Shown here piece after piece: positions 7,495 to 13,693 of a DNA stretch of 21,193 nucleotides (positions are counted from its first letter, which is position 1; the number at the start of each line of letters is the position of its first letter). Below the pieces are notes generated by a model. The model was not told the origin of the DNA. It did not search any database and worked only from the letters and a program-made list of their open reading frames with translations. A program made the position numbers and the translations under genes. The stretch is from Clostridia bacterium (lineage in GTDB: Bacteria > Bacillota > Clostridia > Oscillospirales > QAMX01), in assembly GCA_024404415.1 (NCBI GenBank), contig JAKSPX010000004.1, forward strand, positions 1 through 21,193. The letters run 5' to 3'.

Positions 7495-8535
7495 TCATTC
7501 CTCCCAGATCTTTTTCGCGTCCTCAAGAAGCGACGCGATATTTTCCTCTGTCTGCGCCCACGAAACGACGAAGCGGAGCACGTTCCGCGTCTCGTCGTAG
7601 GGCTCCCAGAATTCAAAGACGTACTTTTCGGCGAGTTTCATTTCCTGCTCTTTGGTGGTGATGATAAAGACCTGATTGGTGGGGCTTTCGACAAAGAGCG
7701 GCACGCCGATGGATTTGAAGCCCGCGGTCAGCTTTTCTGCGAGGCGGACGGCGTTTTCCGCAAGGCGGAAATAGAGGCCGTCCTTAAATAGCTCTCTATA
7801 CTCGATGCCGAGGATCCAGCCCTTGGCGAGCATCGCGCCCCTCTGCTTTTCGATGTAGCGGAAATCCCTCGAAAGTCCCGGGGTGGAGAAGACCACCGCT
7901 TCGCCGATCAGCGCGCCGTTTTTGGTGCCGCCGATGTAGAAAACGTCGGTGTTGTCGGCAATGTCGCGGAGGGTCATGTCGTTTTCCGCCGCCGCGAGGG
8001 CGCACCCAAGGCGCGCGCCGTCCAAGAAGAGCGGCACACCGAAGTCCTTCGCCACCTCATGGAGCGCGGCGAGCTCGTCCTTGTGATAGACCGTGCCGAG
8101 CTCGGTCGGGTTGGAGACGTAGATCAGGCCGGGCTTGACCAGATGCTCGCGGATCTCGTTTTCCGCGTGCTCTTTGAAGACCTTCCGCACCTCGTCGGCC
8201 TTTAATTTGCCGTCCGACGTCGGCATGGTCAGCACCTTGTGGCCCGAGGCCTCCACAGCGCCCGATTCATGCTGGGCGATGTGACCCGTCTCCGCCGAGA
8301 CAACGCCCTCGTGCGGGCGGAGGAGCGACGCGATGACGGTGGAATTGGTCTGGGTGCCGCCGACGAGGAAATGCACTTCGCATTCTCTCCCGATAGCCTT
8401 CACGATCAGCTTTTTGGCTTCCTCGGAGATTTCGTCCTCGCCGTAGCCGATCATGGCGATGCGGTTCTGTTTCGCAAGGGCTTCGAGAATGCTCTCGTGC
8501 GCGCCCTCGCCGTAGTCATTTCTGAAGGAAATCAT
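7495..8535 (-). CDS. PLP-dependent threonine-aldolase/beta-eliminating-lyase family enzyme
   Basis: This 346-residue fold-type I PLP enzyme is of the low-specificity L-threonine aldolase type. It would cleave a beta-hydroxy amino acid such as L-threonine or allo-threonine to glycine and an aldehyde, or act on a related amino compound. Motifs seen: FLVGGTQTNS near residues 56-65, TGHIAQHE with His85 positioned to stack on the cofactor, LFLDGARLG with Asp172, and the PLP lysine Lys205 in IGGTKNG. Length is normal for the family (330-350). GAGGTTATAAAG gives the ribosome binding site, and the stop of the upstream sialidase-like gene is 2 bases away. It sits third in an operon with two carbohydrate-type or unknown proteins, so the substrate may not be plain threonine. 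The family call is secure; the substrate is not. Confidence 0.9.
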   Translation of the reverse strand: MISFRNDYGEGAHESILEALAKQNRIAMIGYGEDEISEEAKKLIVKAIGRECEVHFLVGGTQTNSTVIASLLRPHEGVVSAETGHIAQHESGAVEASGHKVLTMPTSDGKLKADEVRKVFKEHAENEIREHLVKPGLIYVSNPTELGTVYHKDELAALHEVAKDFGVPLFLDGARLGCALAAAENDMTLRDIADNTDVFYIGGTKNGALIGEAVVFSTPGLSRDFRYIEKQRGAMLAKGWILGIEYRELFKDGLYFRLAENAVRLAEKLTAGFKSIGVPLFVESPTNQVFIITTKEQEMKLAEKYVFEFWEPYDETRNVLRFVVSWAQTEENIASLLEDAKKIWEE

Positions 8536-8537
8536 CT

Positions 8538-9866
8538 TTATAACCTCAATTCATAGCGATAAAAGTTAATGAAGTTGGAGTCATGGAAGTTTTCCGCGCC
8601 GTTGAAGGCCGAGCGCACGGCGATCAGGAGCGTGTCCCCTTCCATGATGAAGGCCGGGTACTGGAAACCGACCTCGTCGAGGGGGTATTCCGCCTTGTTT
8701 TCCACGTCGCCGAGAAGCTCCCAGTGCTCCATGTCGTCTGACACGAAGACCGAAAGCTCCGTGCGGCGGGGAAGGCGGTTGCCGACGGCGATATATTTCC
8801 CCGAACGGTGGCGGCGGATCTCAAATTTGGTGTGGCCGAAGGGAAGCTCAACGAATTTTTCAAATTTCGGGAGCGCGTCCGGGTCGTTTTTGTCGAGGCC
8901 CAGCCAGAGTCCCGTATTTTCGCCGACGCGCATCACGTCTTTCAGACTGCCGTCCGGGAAGGTGACCACGCACCCCTCGATGGCGCCCGCGATGGGGTAG
9001 GCGTTCGGCCACGATTTATTATAGGGCAGAAAGCCGGTGAAGTGCCAATTATCCACGTCCAGCAGGTCGCCTTCCGCGTCGCAGGAGAAGACGCCCATGG
9101 CAAATCTTCCCTTGGTCCAGGAGCCGTACTCAATGGCCGTCCAGAGCCTTCCGGCCTCTTCGTGGATGACCACCGGCGCGCGGTGAGGTCCGGGTTCCTT
9201 GGGATCGGCCGCGCCGCGCAGAAGCACCGTCGGCGTGCCGAAATGCCCCTCTTCGTCGCCTTTTCCGATCAGAACGTCGCCGTATTCGGTGGAGATGCCA
9301 ATCAGATAGAGTTCATGCTTGTGCATGAAAAGCGTCCCCCAGAAGCAGGGGAAGATATCGGTGAGGTAATGCCAGGTCGCGCCCTCGTCGTCCGAATAAT
9401 AGACCAGTGTGAGATTCTGCGGGGCGTTGCCGTCAAAAATGTCCATGGAGACCAAAAGTCTCCCGCTTTCGAGCCGCACAATGGAGGGCGAGCAGGTGTG
9501 GCGGCCGGAAAAATCATAGACGCGATCGCGCGGATGGAGATAATTGACCACGGTGCCGGGGTATTCGCCGGTCTTAAAGAGGCGTTCAAAGCTCTTCCGC
9601 CCCTTTTCGTCCTCGACGACGATCTTATAATCAAAATACGGCTTGAGACCCGTGACGGTCAGGCGGTCGCCTGCCGCTTCGACCGATTCGTATTCATTCA
9701 AACCCTCAAGGGCGTAATAAACACGGCATTTTTCGTCCTCGGCGACCCATTCCAGCGTCACGCGATCGTATCCCGGCTCTAAAAGGACGATGTGCGGCGC
9801 GGCGGCCTTTTCATAAACGTCGTAGGGCACGTAGGGATGATAGCTCCACGCGGCGGTACATTTCAT
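8538..9866 (-). CDS. Sialidase-fold (Asp-box) beta-propeller protein with N-terminal fibronectin-III-like domain
   Basis: This 442-residue protein has an N-terminal stretch at about 25-98 that reads like a fibronectin type III domain (IVLLEPGYDRVTLEW, then GLKPYFDYKIVV). A six-bladed propeller of the sialidase superfamily follows. A clear Asp box, SDDEGATW, is at residues 158-165, and a weaker one is in VSDDMEHW near residue 375. RHTCSPSIVRLESGRLLVS at about 122-140 is typical of the first blade. I could not place the full arginine triad of true sialidases, so an exo-glycosidase role is possible but unproven; a sugar-binding or lyase role is equally open. No signal peptide is present, which is unusual for a sialidase-type protein and suggests an imported substrate. 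The ribosome binding site is GAAAGGAAAAG, and the gene lies 21 bases after the proteasome-fold gene. Confidence 0.75.
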   Translation of the reverse strand: MKCTAAWSYHPYVPYDVYEKAAAPHIVLLEPGYDRVTLEWVAEDEKCRVYYALEGLNEYESVEAAGDRLTVTGLKPYFDYKIVVEDEKGRKSFERLFKTGEYPGTVVNYLHPRDRVYDFSGRHTCSPSIVRLESGRLLVSMDIFDGNAPQNLTLVYYSDDEGATWHYLTDIFPCFWGTLFMHKHELYLIGISTEYGDVLIGKGDEEGHFGTPTVLLRGAADPKEPGPHRAPVVIHEEAGRLWTAIEYGSWTKGRFAMGVFSCDAEGDLLDVDNWHFTGFLPYNKSWPNAYPIAGAIEGCVVTFPDGSLKDVMRVGENTGLWLGLDKNDPDALPKFEKFVELPFGHTKFEIRRHRSGKYIAVGNRLPRRTELSVFVSDDMEHWELLGDVENKAEYPLDEVGFQYPAFIMEGDTLLIAVRSAFNGAENFHDSNFINFYRYELRL

Positions 9867-9887
9867 GATCTTTCTTTTCCTTTCGGT

Positions 9888-10577
9888 TTATTGCTGCTCT
9901 TTGCCGTCCTTCACGAGGAAGCGGCTGCCCTCGGGCGTGAGATAAAGCAGATCGGCAAGCTTGCCTGCCTGCGCAAGTCCTGCCTTGAAGGAGGCGTATT
10001 CCCCCGCCCCGTCGATCAGGAAGCGCAGGATTTTCGCCGCCTCGTCGACGGTATAAAGCCCCCACGGCATTTCAGGCTTGGGAAGGAGCTTGCTTTCCTC
10101 CCCTTCTCCGATGTGGAGCGGCATGAGAAGGCGCGTGAGGAAGCTGGCTTCGCCCGTCCAGGCGATGCCCTTGCTTTTGGTGTTCATGACCTCGCAGGCC
10201 TTGGTCTCCAGCCGCAGCTTGGAGACCTTCTGCTCCCCGTCCTGATACCCCGCGAGGAGGAAGCTCACGCGCGGCACCTCGCCGGAGGAATAATAATGGT
10301 CAAAGAGCATCCACGGGATGTCGTCCACGCGGGTGTCGGGCTTGACGCGCTCGCGGATGAATTCTTTCACCGAGACGATCAGAGGTGCGTTTTTATAGGT
10401 GGTCGTCCCCGCAAAGGAGAGCCCCGCCCCGTTGGGGCAGAGAAGTGTATGGGTAGAGGTGTGGCTGACAAAGGGCTGAAACGGCCCTGTCTCGCCGACG
10501 CGGACATAGCTGACGTCAAGCGCGTCGCTCGCCATCAGAATGCCGTCCTGAATGAAAACCGTAATTGCAAGTGCCAT
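9888..10577 (-). CDS. Proteasome-fold (Ntn-hydrolase-like) protein of unknown function
   Basis: This 229-residue protein is not one I recognise by name. Its N-terminus AITVFIQDGILMASDALD resembles the first two strands of proteasome beta subunits and HslV, including the Asp of the AxD motif (Asp18). LSFAGTTTY, the helix at 62-78 and RVSFLLAGYQDGEQKVSKL at 103-121 continue the same pattern, as does the helix DEAAKILRFLID at 178-189. There is no Thr, Ser or Cys just before the first strand to serve as the N-terminal nucleophile; the protein begins MALAIT. It could be an inactive relative or use a different residue. The start ATG has GGGAG five bases upstream, and a promoter lies 27 bases further up, so this is the first gene of a four-gene operon. 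The fold call is by eye and moderate. Confidence 0.62.
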   Translation of the reverse strand: MALAITVFIQDGILMASDALDVSYVRVGETGPFQPFVSHTSTHTLLCPNGAGLSFAGTTTYKNAPLIVSVKEFIRERVKPDTRVDDIPWMLFDHYYSSGEVPRVSFLLAGYQDGEQKVSKLRLETKACEVMNTKSKGIAWTGEASFLTRLLMPLHIGEGEESKLLPKPEMPWGLYTVDEAAKILRFLIDGAGEYASFKAGLAQAGKLADLLYLTPEGSRFLVKDGKEQQ

Positions 10578-10603
10578 AATAACTCCCGATACGTATTTTC
10601 TTT

Positions 10604-10632
10604 ATCATACCACAGAATGAGAGAAAATTCCA
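10604..10632 (-). promoter_or_regulatory. Promoter of the four-gene operon
   Basis: On the minus strand TGGAAT (10632-10627), a 17-base spacer and TATGAT (10609-10604) lie 27 bases before the ATG of the proteasome-fold gene. The -10 is a good match and the -35 is weak, so an activator may be needed. Confidence 0.6.
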
Positions 10633-10642
10633 TGCCGTTTAC

Positions 10643-10674
10643 AAAAAAACCGTGAGGATCTCTCCCCACGGTTT
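10643..10674 (-). terminator. Intrinsic terminator after nagB-glmM-acetyltransferase operon
   Basis: On the minus strand AAACCGTGGGG and CCTCACGGTTT pair around AGAGAT, with one G-U pair, and run straight into seven T residues. It lies about 12 bases after the stop of the acetyltransferase-like gene. Confidence 0.92.
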
Positions 10675-10685
10675 TGCTTTACTTT

Positions 10686-11366
10686 TCAGAGACTTACGGT
10701 GTCTTCCCGGATCTTTGCAACCTCGCCCGCCTTTTTATAGATGCTCATGGGCGGCACAACACCGCGCACAGAGGAGAGCGGATAGACTCTCGCGCCTTTT
10801 CCGATGACGGTGCCGGGGTTCAGAACGCTCCCGCAGCCGACCTCGACATTGTCGCCGAGCATGGCGCCGACCTTCTTGCGGCCGGTCTCGAGCTTCCGGT
10901 CGCCGCACTTGATGACGACCAGCTTTTTGTCGCTTTTCACATTGGAGGTGATGGAGCCCGCGCCCATGTGCGCTTTATAGCCCAAAACCGAATCACCGAC
11001 GTAGTTGTAGTGCGGCACCTGGACATTATCAAAGAGCACCACGTTTTTAAGCTCGGTCGAGTTGCCGACCACGGCGTTTTTACCGACGATGGCACTGCCG
11101 CGGATGAAGGCGCAGTGGCGGATCTCCGCACCTTCGTCGATGATGGCGGGGGCAGCGATATAAGCCGACGGAAAGACCTTCGCCGAGCGCGCGACCCAGA
11201 CACCCGGCTCGCGCTCCTCAAAAATGTCCTTCGGGAGCGTCGGGCCTAATTTCATAATGAAATCGCTGATGTCGGGAAGCACCTCCCACGGGTAGGTTTT
11301 TCCCTCAAATAACTCCCGCGCGATGGTATTGGAGAGCGAATAAAGCTCCTTGATCTCATAAAACAT
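10686..11366 (-). CDS. Stand-alone left-handed beta-helix acetyltransferase, GlmU C-terminal-domain type
   Basis: This 226-residue protein has a helical N-terminus (1-55) followed by hexapeptide repeats (IIDEGA, AIVGKN, AVVGNS, TVIGKG) forming a left-handed beta-helix. It keeps the active-site pattern of the GlmU acetyltransferase domain: ELKN with Lys107 (GlmU Lys351), VPHYNYVGD with His119 and Tyr122 (GlmU His363 and Tyr366) and ITSN with Asn142 (GlmU Asn377). GlmU transfers acetyl from acetyl-CoA to glucosamine-1-P. The uridylyltransferase (Rossmann) domain of GlmU is absent. The ATG lies inside the end of glmM, giving an 11-base overlap and AAGGAG as ribosome binding site, so translation is coupled. 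With NagB and GlmM in the same operon, a glucosamine-1-P N-acetyltransferase is the best inference. A nucleotidyltransferase label would be wrong for this length. Another acyl acceptor remains possible. Confidence 0.82.
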   Translation of the reverse strand: MFYEIKELYSLSNTIARELFEGKTYPWEVLPDISDFIMKLGPTLPKDIFEEREPGVWVARSAKVFPSAYIAAPAIIDEGAEIRHCAFIRGSAIVGKNAVVGNSTELKNVVLFDNVQVPHYNYVGDSVLGYKAHMGAGSITSNVKSDKKLVVIKCGDRKLETGRKKVGAMLGDNVEVGCGSVLNPGTVIGKGARVYPLSSVRGVVPPMSIYKKAGEVAKIREDTVSL

Positions 11367-12702
11367 AGCCCTGCTCCTTCATGGTGCCGATGATGTGATC
11401 GACCCACTTTTCGCACGCTTCCTTCGTCCCGGCCTCGGCCATGACGCGGAGGACCGGCTCGGTGCCACTGGCGCGCAGAAGCACGCGGCCGTCGTTTCCG
11501 AGTGCCTCTTCGGCCTCTTTGACGGCATTTTTGACCTTTTCGTCGTCGAGCGTGGTCTTTTTCTCCTTCACGCGGACGTTTTTGAGCACCTGCGGATAGC
11601 CCGTGAGGCCGTCGCGGGGCTTGCAGAGCGGCTGCTTTTCGTCGAGAAGCACCTGCATCACCTTGATGGCGGTCAGCATCCCGTCGCCGGTGTTGGCGTA
11701 TTTGGTAAAAATGATGTGGCCCGACTGTTCGCCGCCGATGAGGTAGCCGTTTTCCTTCATGTTTTCGTAGACAAAGCGGTCGCCGACCTTGGTCTTCTCG
11801 TAGCGGATGCCCGCCTCGTCGAAGGCCTTGTAGAGTCCGAAATTGGACATGACAGTGGTGACGACGGTATTGCCGGTGAGCTTGCCATGCGACTTCATGT
11901 ATTTGGCGCAGACGTACATGACGGTGTCGCCGTTGGCAACTTCTCCCTTGTCGTCCACCGCGATGAGACGGTCGGCGTCACCGTCAAAGGCAAAGCCGAT
12001 GTCGAGTTTTTCCTTTTTCACCAGCTCCTGCAGCGCTTCGATGTGGGTGGAACCGCAGTCCTTATTGATGTTGGTGCCGTCCGGGCGGTTGTTGATGACG
12101 TAGGTCTCCGCGCCGAGGGCGTTGAAAATGTTCTCGGCGAGCATCCACGTGGAGCCGTTGGCGGCGTCCAGCCCGATGCGCATCCCGCGGTAGGAGTGGG
12201 TGGCCAGCGAAATGAGATAGCCGATGTAGCGGTTTCGTCCGGCGGCATGGTCAATGGCGCGGCCGATGCGGTCACCCGTCGCAAAACCCACCTCGGGGAG
12301 CTTTCCGTCGAGGTAGGCTTCGATCTCGTCGGTGAAGGCGTCGTCCATTTTCTCGCCGTCGCCGTTCAACAGCTTGATGCCGTTGTCGTGATAGGCATTG
12401 TGGCTGGCGGAGATCATGATGCCGCAGTCAAAATCCTCGCTGCGGGTGATGTAGGAAACGCTGGGGGTGGTGGTGACGTGCATCAGATAGGCGTCCGCGC
12501 CCGAGGCGACGATGCCCGAAGTGAGCGAGCACTCGAACATATAGCTGGAAACGCGGGTGTCCTTGCCGATGCCGATGCGGCCGCGGCGGCCGGGAGAGGT
12601 GTATTTGTATCCGAGGTAGCGCCCGATCTTATAAGCATGCTCCGCCGTCAGGTCGATGCCCGCCCTGCCGCGGAAGCCGTCGGTACCAAAATATTTGGAC
12701 AT
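11356..12702 (-). CDS. glmM: Phosphoglucosamine mutase GlmM
   Basis: This 448-residue alpha-D-phosphohexomutase interconverts glucosamine-6-P and glucosamine-1-P on the route to UDP-GlcNAc and cell wall. The N-terminal MSKYFGTDGFRG is the GlmM signature. The phosphoserine loop is ISASHNAYHDNG with Ser100, where most relatives have Pro instead of Ala after the Asn. The Mg2+ loop DGDADR is at 240-245, GGEQSGHI is the sugar-binding loop, and RASGTEPVLRVM near the C-terminus binds the phosphate. I chose the ATG at 12702: GAGGG sits in front of it, overlapping the nagB stop, and the conserved N-terminus starts exactly here rather than at an upstream in-frame ATG at 12741. The gap from nagB is 10 bases, and the gene overlaps the acetyltransferase gene by 11 bases. 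Confidence 0.95.
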   Translation of the reverse strand: MSKYFGTDGFRGRAGIDLTAEHAYKIGRYLGYKYTSPGRRGRIGIGKDTRVSSYMFECSLTSGIVASGADAYLMHVTTTPSVSYITRSEDFDCGIMISASHNAYHDNGIKLLNGDGEKMDDAFTDEIEAYLDGKLPEVGFATGDRIGRAIDHAAGRNRYIGYLISLATHSYRGMRIGLDAANGSTWMLAENIFNALGAETYVINNRPDGTNINKDCGSTHIEALQELVKKEKLDIGFAFDGDADRLIAVDDKGEVANGDTVMYVCAKYMKSHGKLTGNTVVTTVMSNFGLYKAFDEAGIRYEKTKVGDRFVYENMKENGYLIGGEQSGHIIFTKYANTGDGMLTAIKVMQVLLDEKQPLCKPRDGLTGYPQVLKNVRVKEKKTTLDDEKVKNAVKEAEEALGNDGRVLLRASGTEPVLRVMAEAGTKEACEKWVDHIIGTMKEQGYVL

Positions 12703-12712
12703 TTTCTTACCC

Positions 12713-13432
12713 TCAGAGTTTGGAGGCAGCCGCCTCGTCAAGATAGAAGGTGACGTCCGGGTGGAGCTGAAGGACCGAAGCCGGGACCATGGTGTCGATC
12801 TTGCCGTTGACCGACTTGGCGACCGCGTCGGCCTTGTTTTCGCCCAGCGCGATGAGAATGATGCTCTTCGCGTTCATGACCGTCTTGATGCCCATGGAAA
12901 TGGCGTGGGTCGGGACGTCTGAAAGCGACGCAAAGAATCTCGCGTTGGCTTCGCGGGTGTTTGCGGTCAGCTCGATTTTGTGGGTGAGGGAATCAAGCGG
13001 GGTGCCCGGCTCGTTGAAGCCGATGTGGCCGTTCTGGCCGAGGCCGAGAAGCTGGAGGTCGATGCCGCCCGCCGCCGCGATCATTTCCTCGTAGTTTTTC
13101 GCGTTGGCGTCGACGTCGCCGAGGCCGGAGGGGACAAAGGTGGCGTTTTTGCGGATGTTGACCTTATCAAAGAGGTTGGTGTTCATAAAATAACGGTAGG
13201 ACTGGTCGTGATTGCCGTCGAGGCCGACGTATTCGTCGAGGTTGAAGGAGGTCACCTTATCAAAGGAGATCTTCTTTTCGTTATAGAGCTCGGCAAGCTT
13301 GGCATAAAGGCCGAGCGGGGTAGAGCCGGTGGCGAGGCCGAGGACGGCGTTGGGCTTTTTATTCAAAAGGGTAACGTAGCGCTCTGCGGCGATAGCGGCG
13401 ATTTTTTCCGGCGAGTCAATGATGATTTTCAT
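12713..13432 (-). CDS. nagB: Glucosamine-6-phosphate deaminase/isomerase NagB
   Basis: This 239-residue enzyme reversibly converts glucosamine-6-P and water to fructose-6-P and ammonia. Visible motifs are GLATGSTPLGLY at 32-43 (phosphate binding), FNLDEYVGL with Asp66 as the general base, and GLGQNGHIGFNEPG with Asn134, His136 and Glu141, which form the ring-opening relay. Asn134 stands where the E. coli enzyme has Asp, a change I believe is usual in Firmicutes. The length is that of the short bacterial form without the allosteric C-terminus of E. coli NagB. The start at 13432 follows AAAGGAAA; an in-frame ATG at 13588 lies upstream of the promoter. It is the first gene before glmM, which hints that NagB may run toward glucosamine-6-P here, though catabolic use is the textbook role. 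Confidence 0.95.
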   Translation of the reverse strand: MKIIIDSPEKIAAIAAERYVTLLNKKPNAVLGLATGSTPLGLYAKLAELYNEKKISFDKVTSFNLDEYVGLDGNHDQSYRYFMNTNLFDKVNIRKNATFVPSGLGDVDANAKNYEEMIAAAGGIDLQLLGLGQNGHIGFNEPGTPLDSLTHKIELTANTREANARFFASLSDVPTHAISMGIKTVMNAKSIILIALGENKADAVAKSVNGKIDTMVPASVLQLHPDVTFYLDEAAASKL

Positions 13433-13446
13433 GGGATTTCCTTTCT

Positions 13447-13520
13447 TTTCCTGCTGGGAAGCAGGGTGATTTGTGACTGGTCTTTTCCCCATTGGGCTCG
13501 TTTCCGATGCCTTAAAGACC
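13447..13520 (-). promoter_or_regulatory. Structured leader of the nagB operon
   Basis: The predicted 88-base leader on the minus strand can form two hairpins. GGTCTTT (13520-13514) pairs with AAAGACC (13485-13479), and CCTGCT (13465-13460) pairs with AGCAGG (13455-13450) just before the ribosome binding site. No U-run follows, so this is not a terminator. I see no match to a known riboswitch or to the glmS ribozyme. It may affect translation or mRNA stability. Confidence 0.35.
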
Positions 13521-13526
13521 GCTACG

Positions 13527-13555
13527 ATTGTATCACAGTTTTCTGTCGGATGCAA
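13527..13555 (-). promoter_or_regulatory. Promoter of nagB-glmM-acetyltransferase operon
   Basis: On the minus strand TTGCAT (13555-13550), a 17-base spacer and TACAAT (13532-13527) form a good sigma-A promoter. A TG sits just before the -10 box with one base between. Transcription should start near 13520. Confidence 0.8.
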
Positions 13556-13634
13556 GAAGTATTTGCGAATTGTATAGTTTATATCCATTTTGTCCGTCTC
13601 AGAGCGTCTTTTCGTCCCAATCAGTTCTTCCAGG

Positions 13635-13669
13635 AAAAATAACTCCCCCCGGCTTTCGCCGGAGGGAGT
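13635..13669 (-). terminator. Intrinsic terminator after DUF5107-TPR gene
   Basis: On the minus strand ACTCCCTCCGGC and GCCGGGGGGAGT form a 12-bp stem (one G-U pair) with a GAAA loop, then TATTTTT. It lies 25 bases after the stop codon. The GAAA tetraloop makes this a very stable hairpin. Confidence 0.95.
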
Positions 13670-13693
13670 CTGGATGCTTTTAAGCTTTGAAGC

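Noticed and set aside
11395..12753. Plus-strand open frame of 452 codons opposite glmM
   Set aside because: The minus strand is unmistakably glmM. The plus frame has no motifs and no promoter.
13447..13520. Possible glmS-type ribozyme or known riboswitch in the nagB leader
   Set aside because: The segment is too short and lacks the conserved glmS core. Only simple hairpins are seen.
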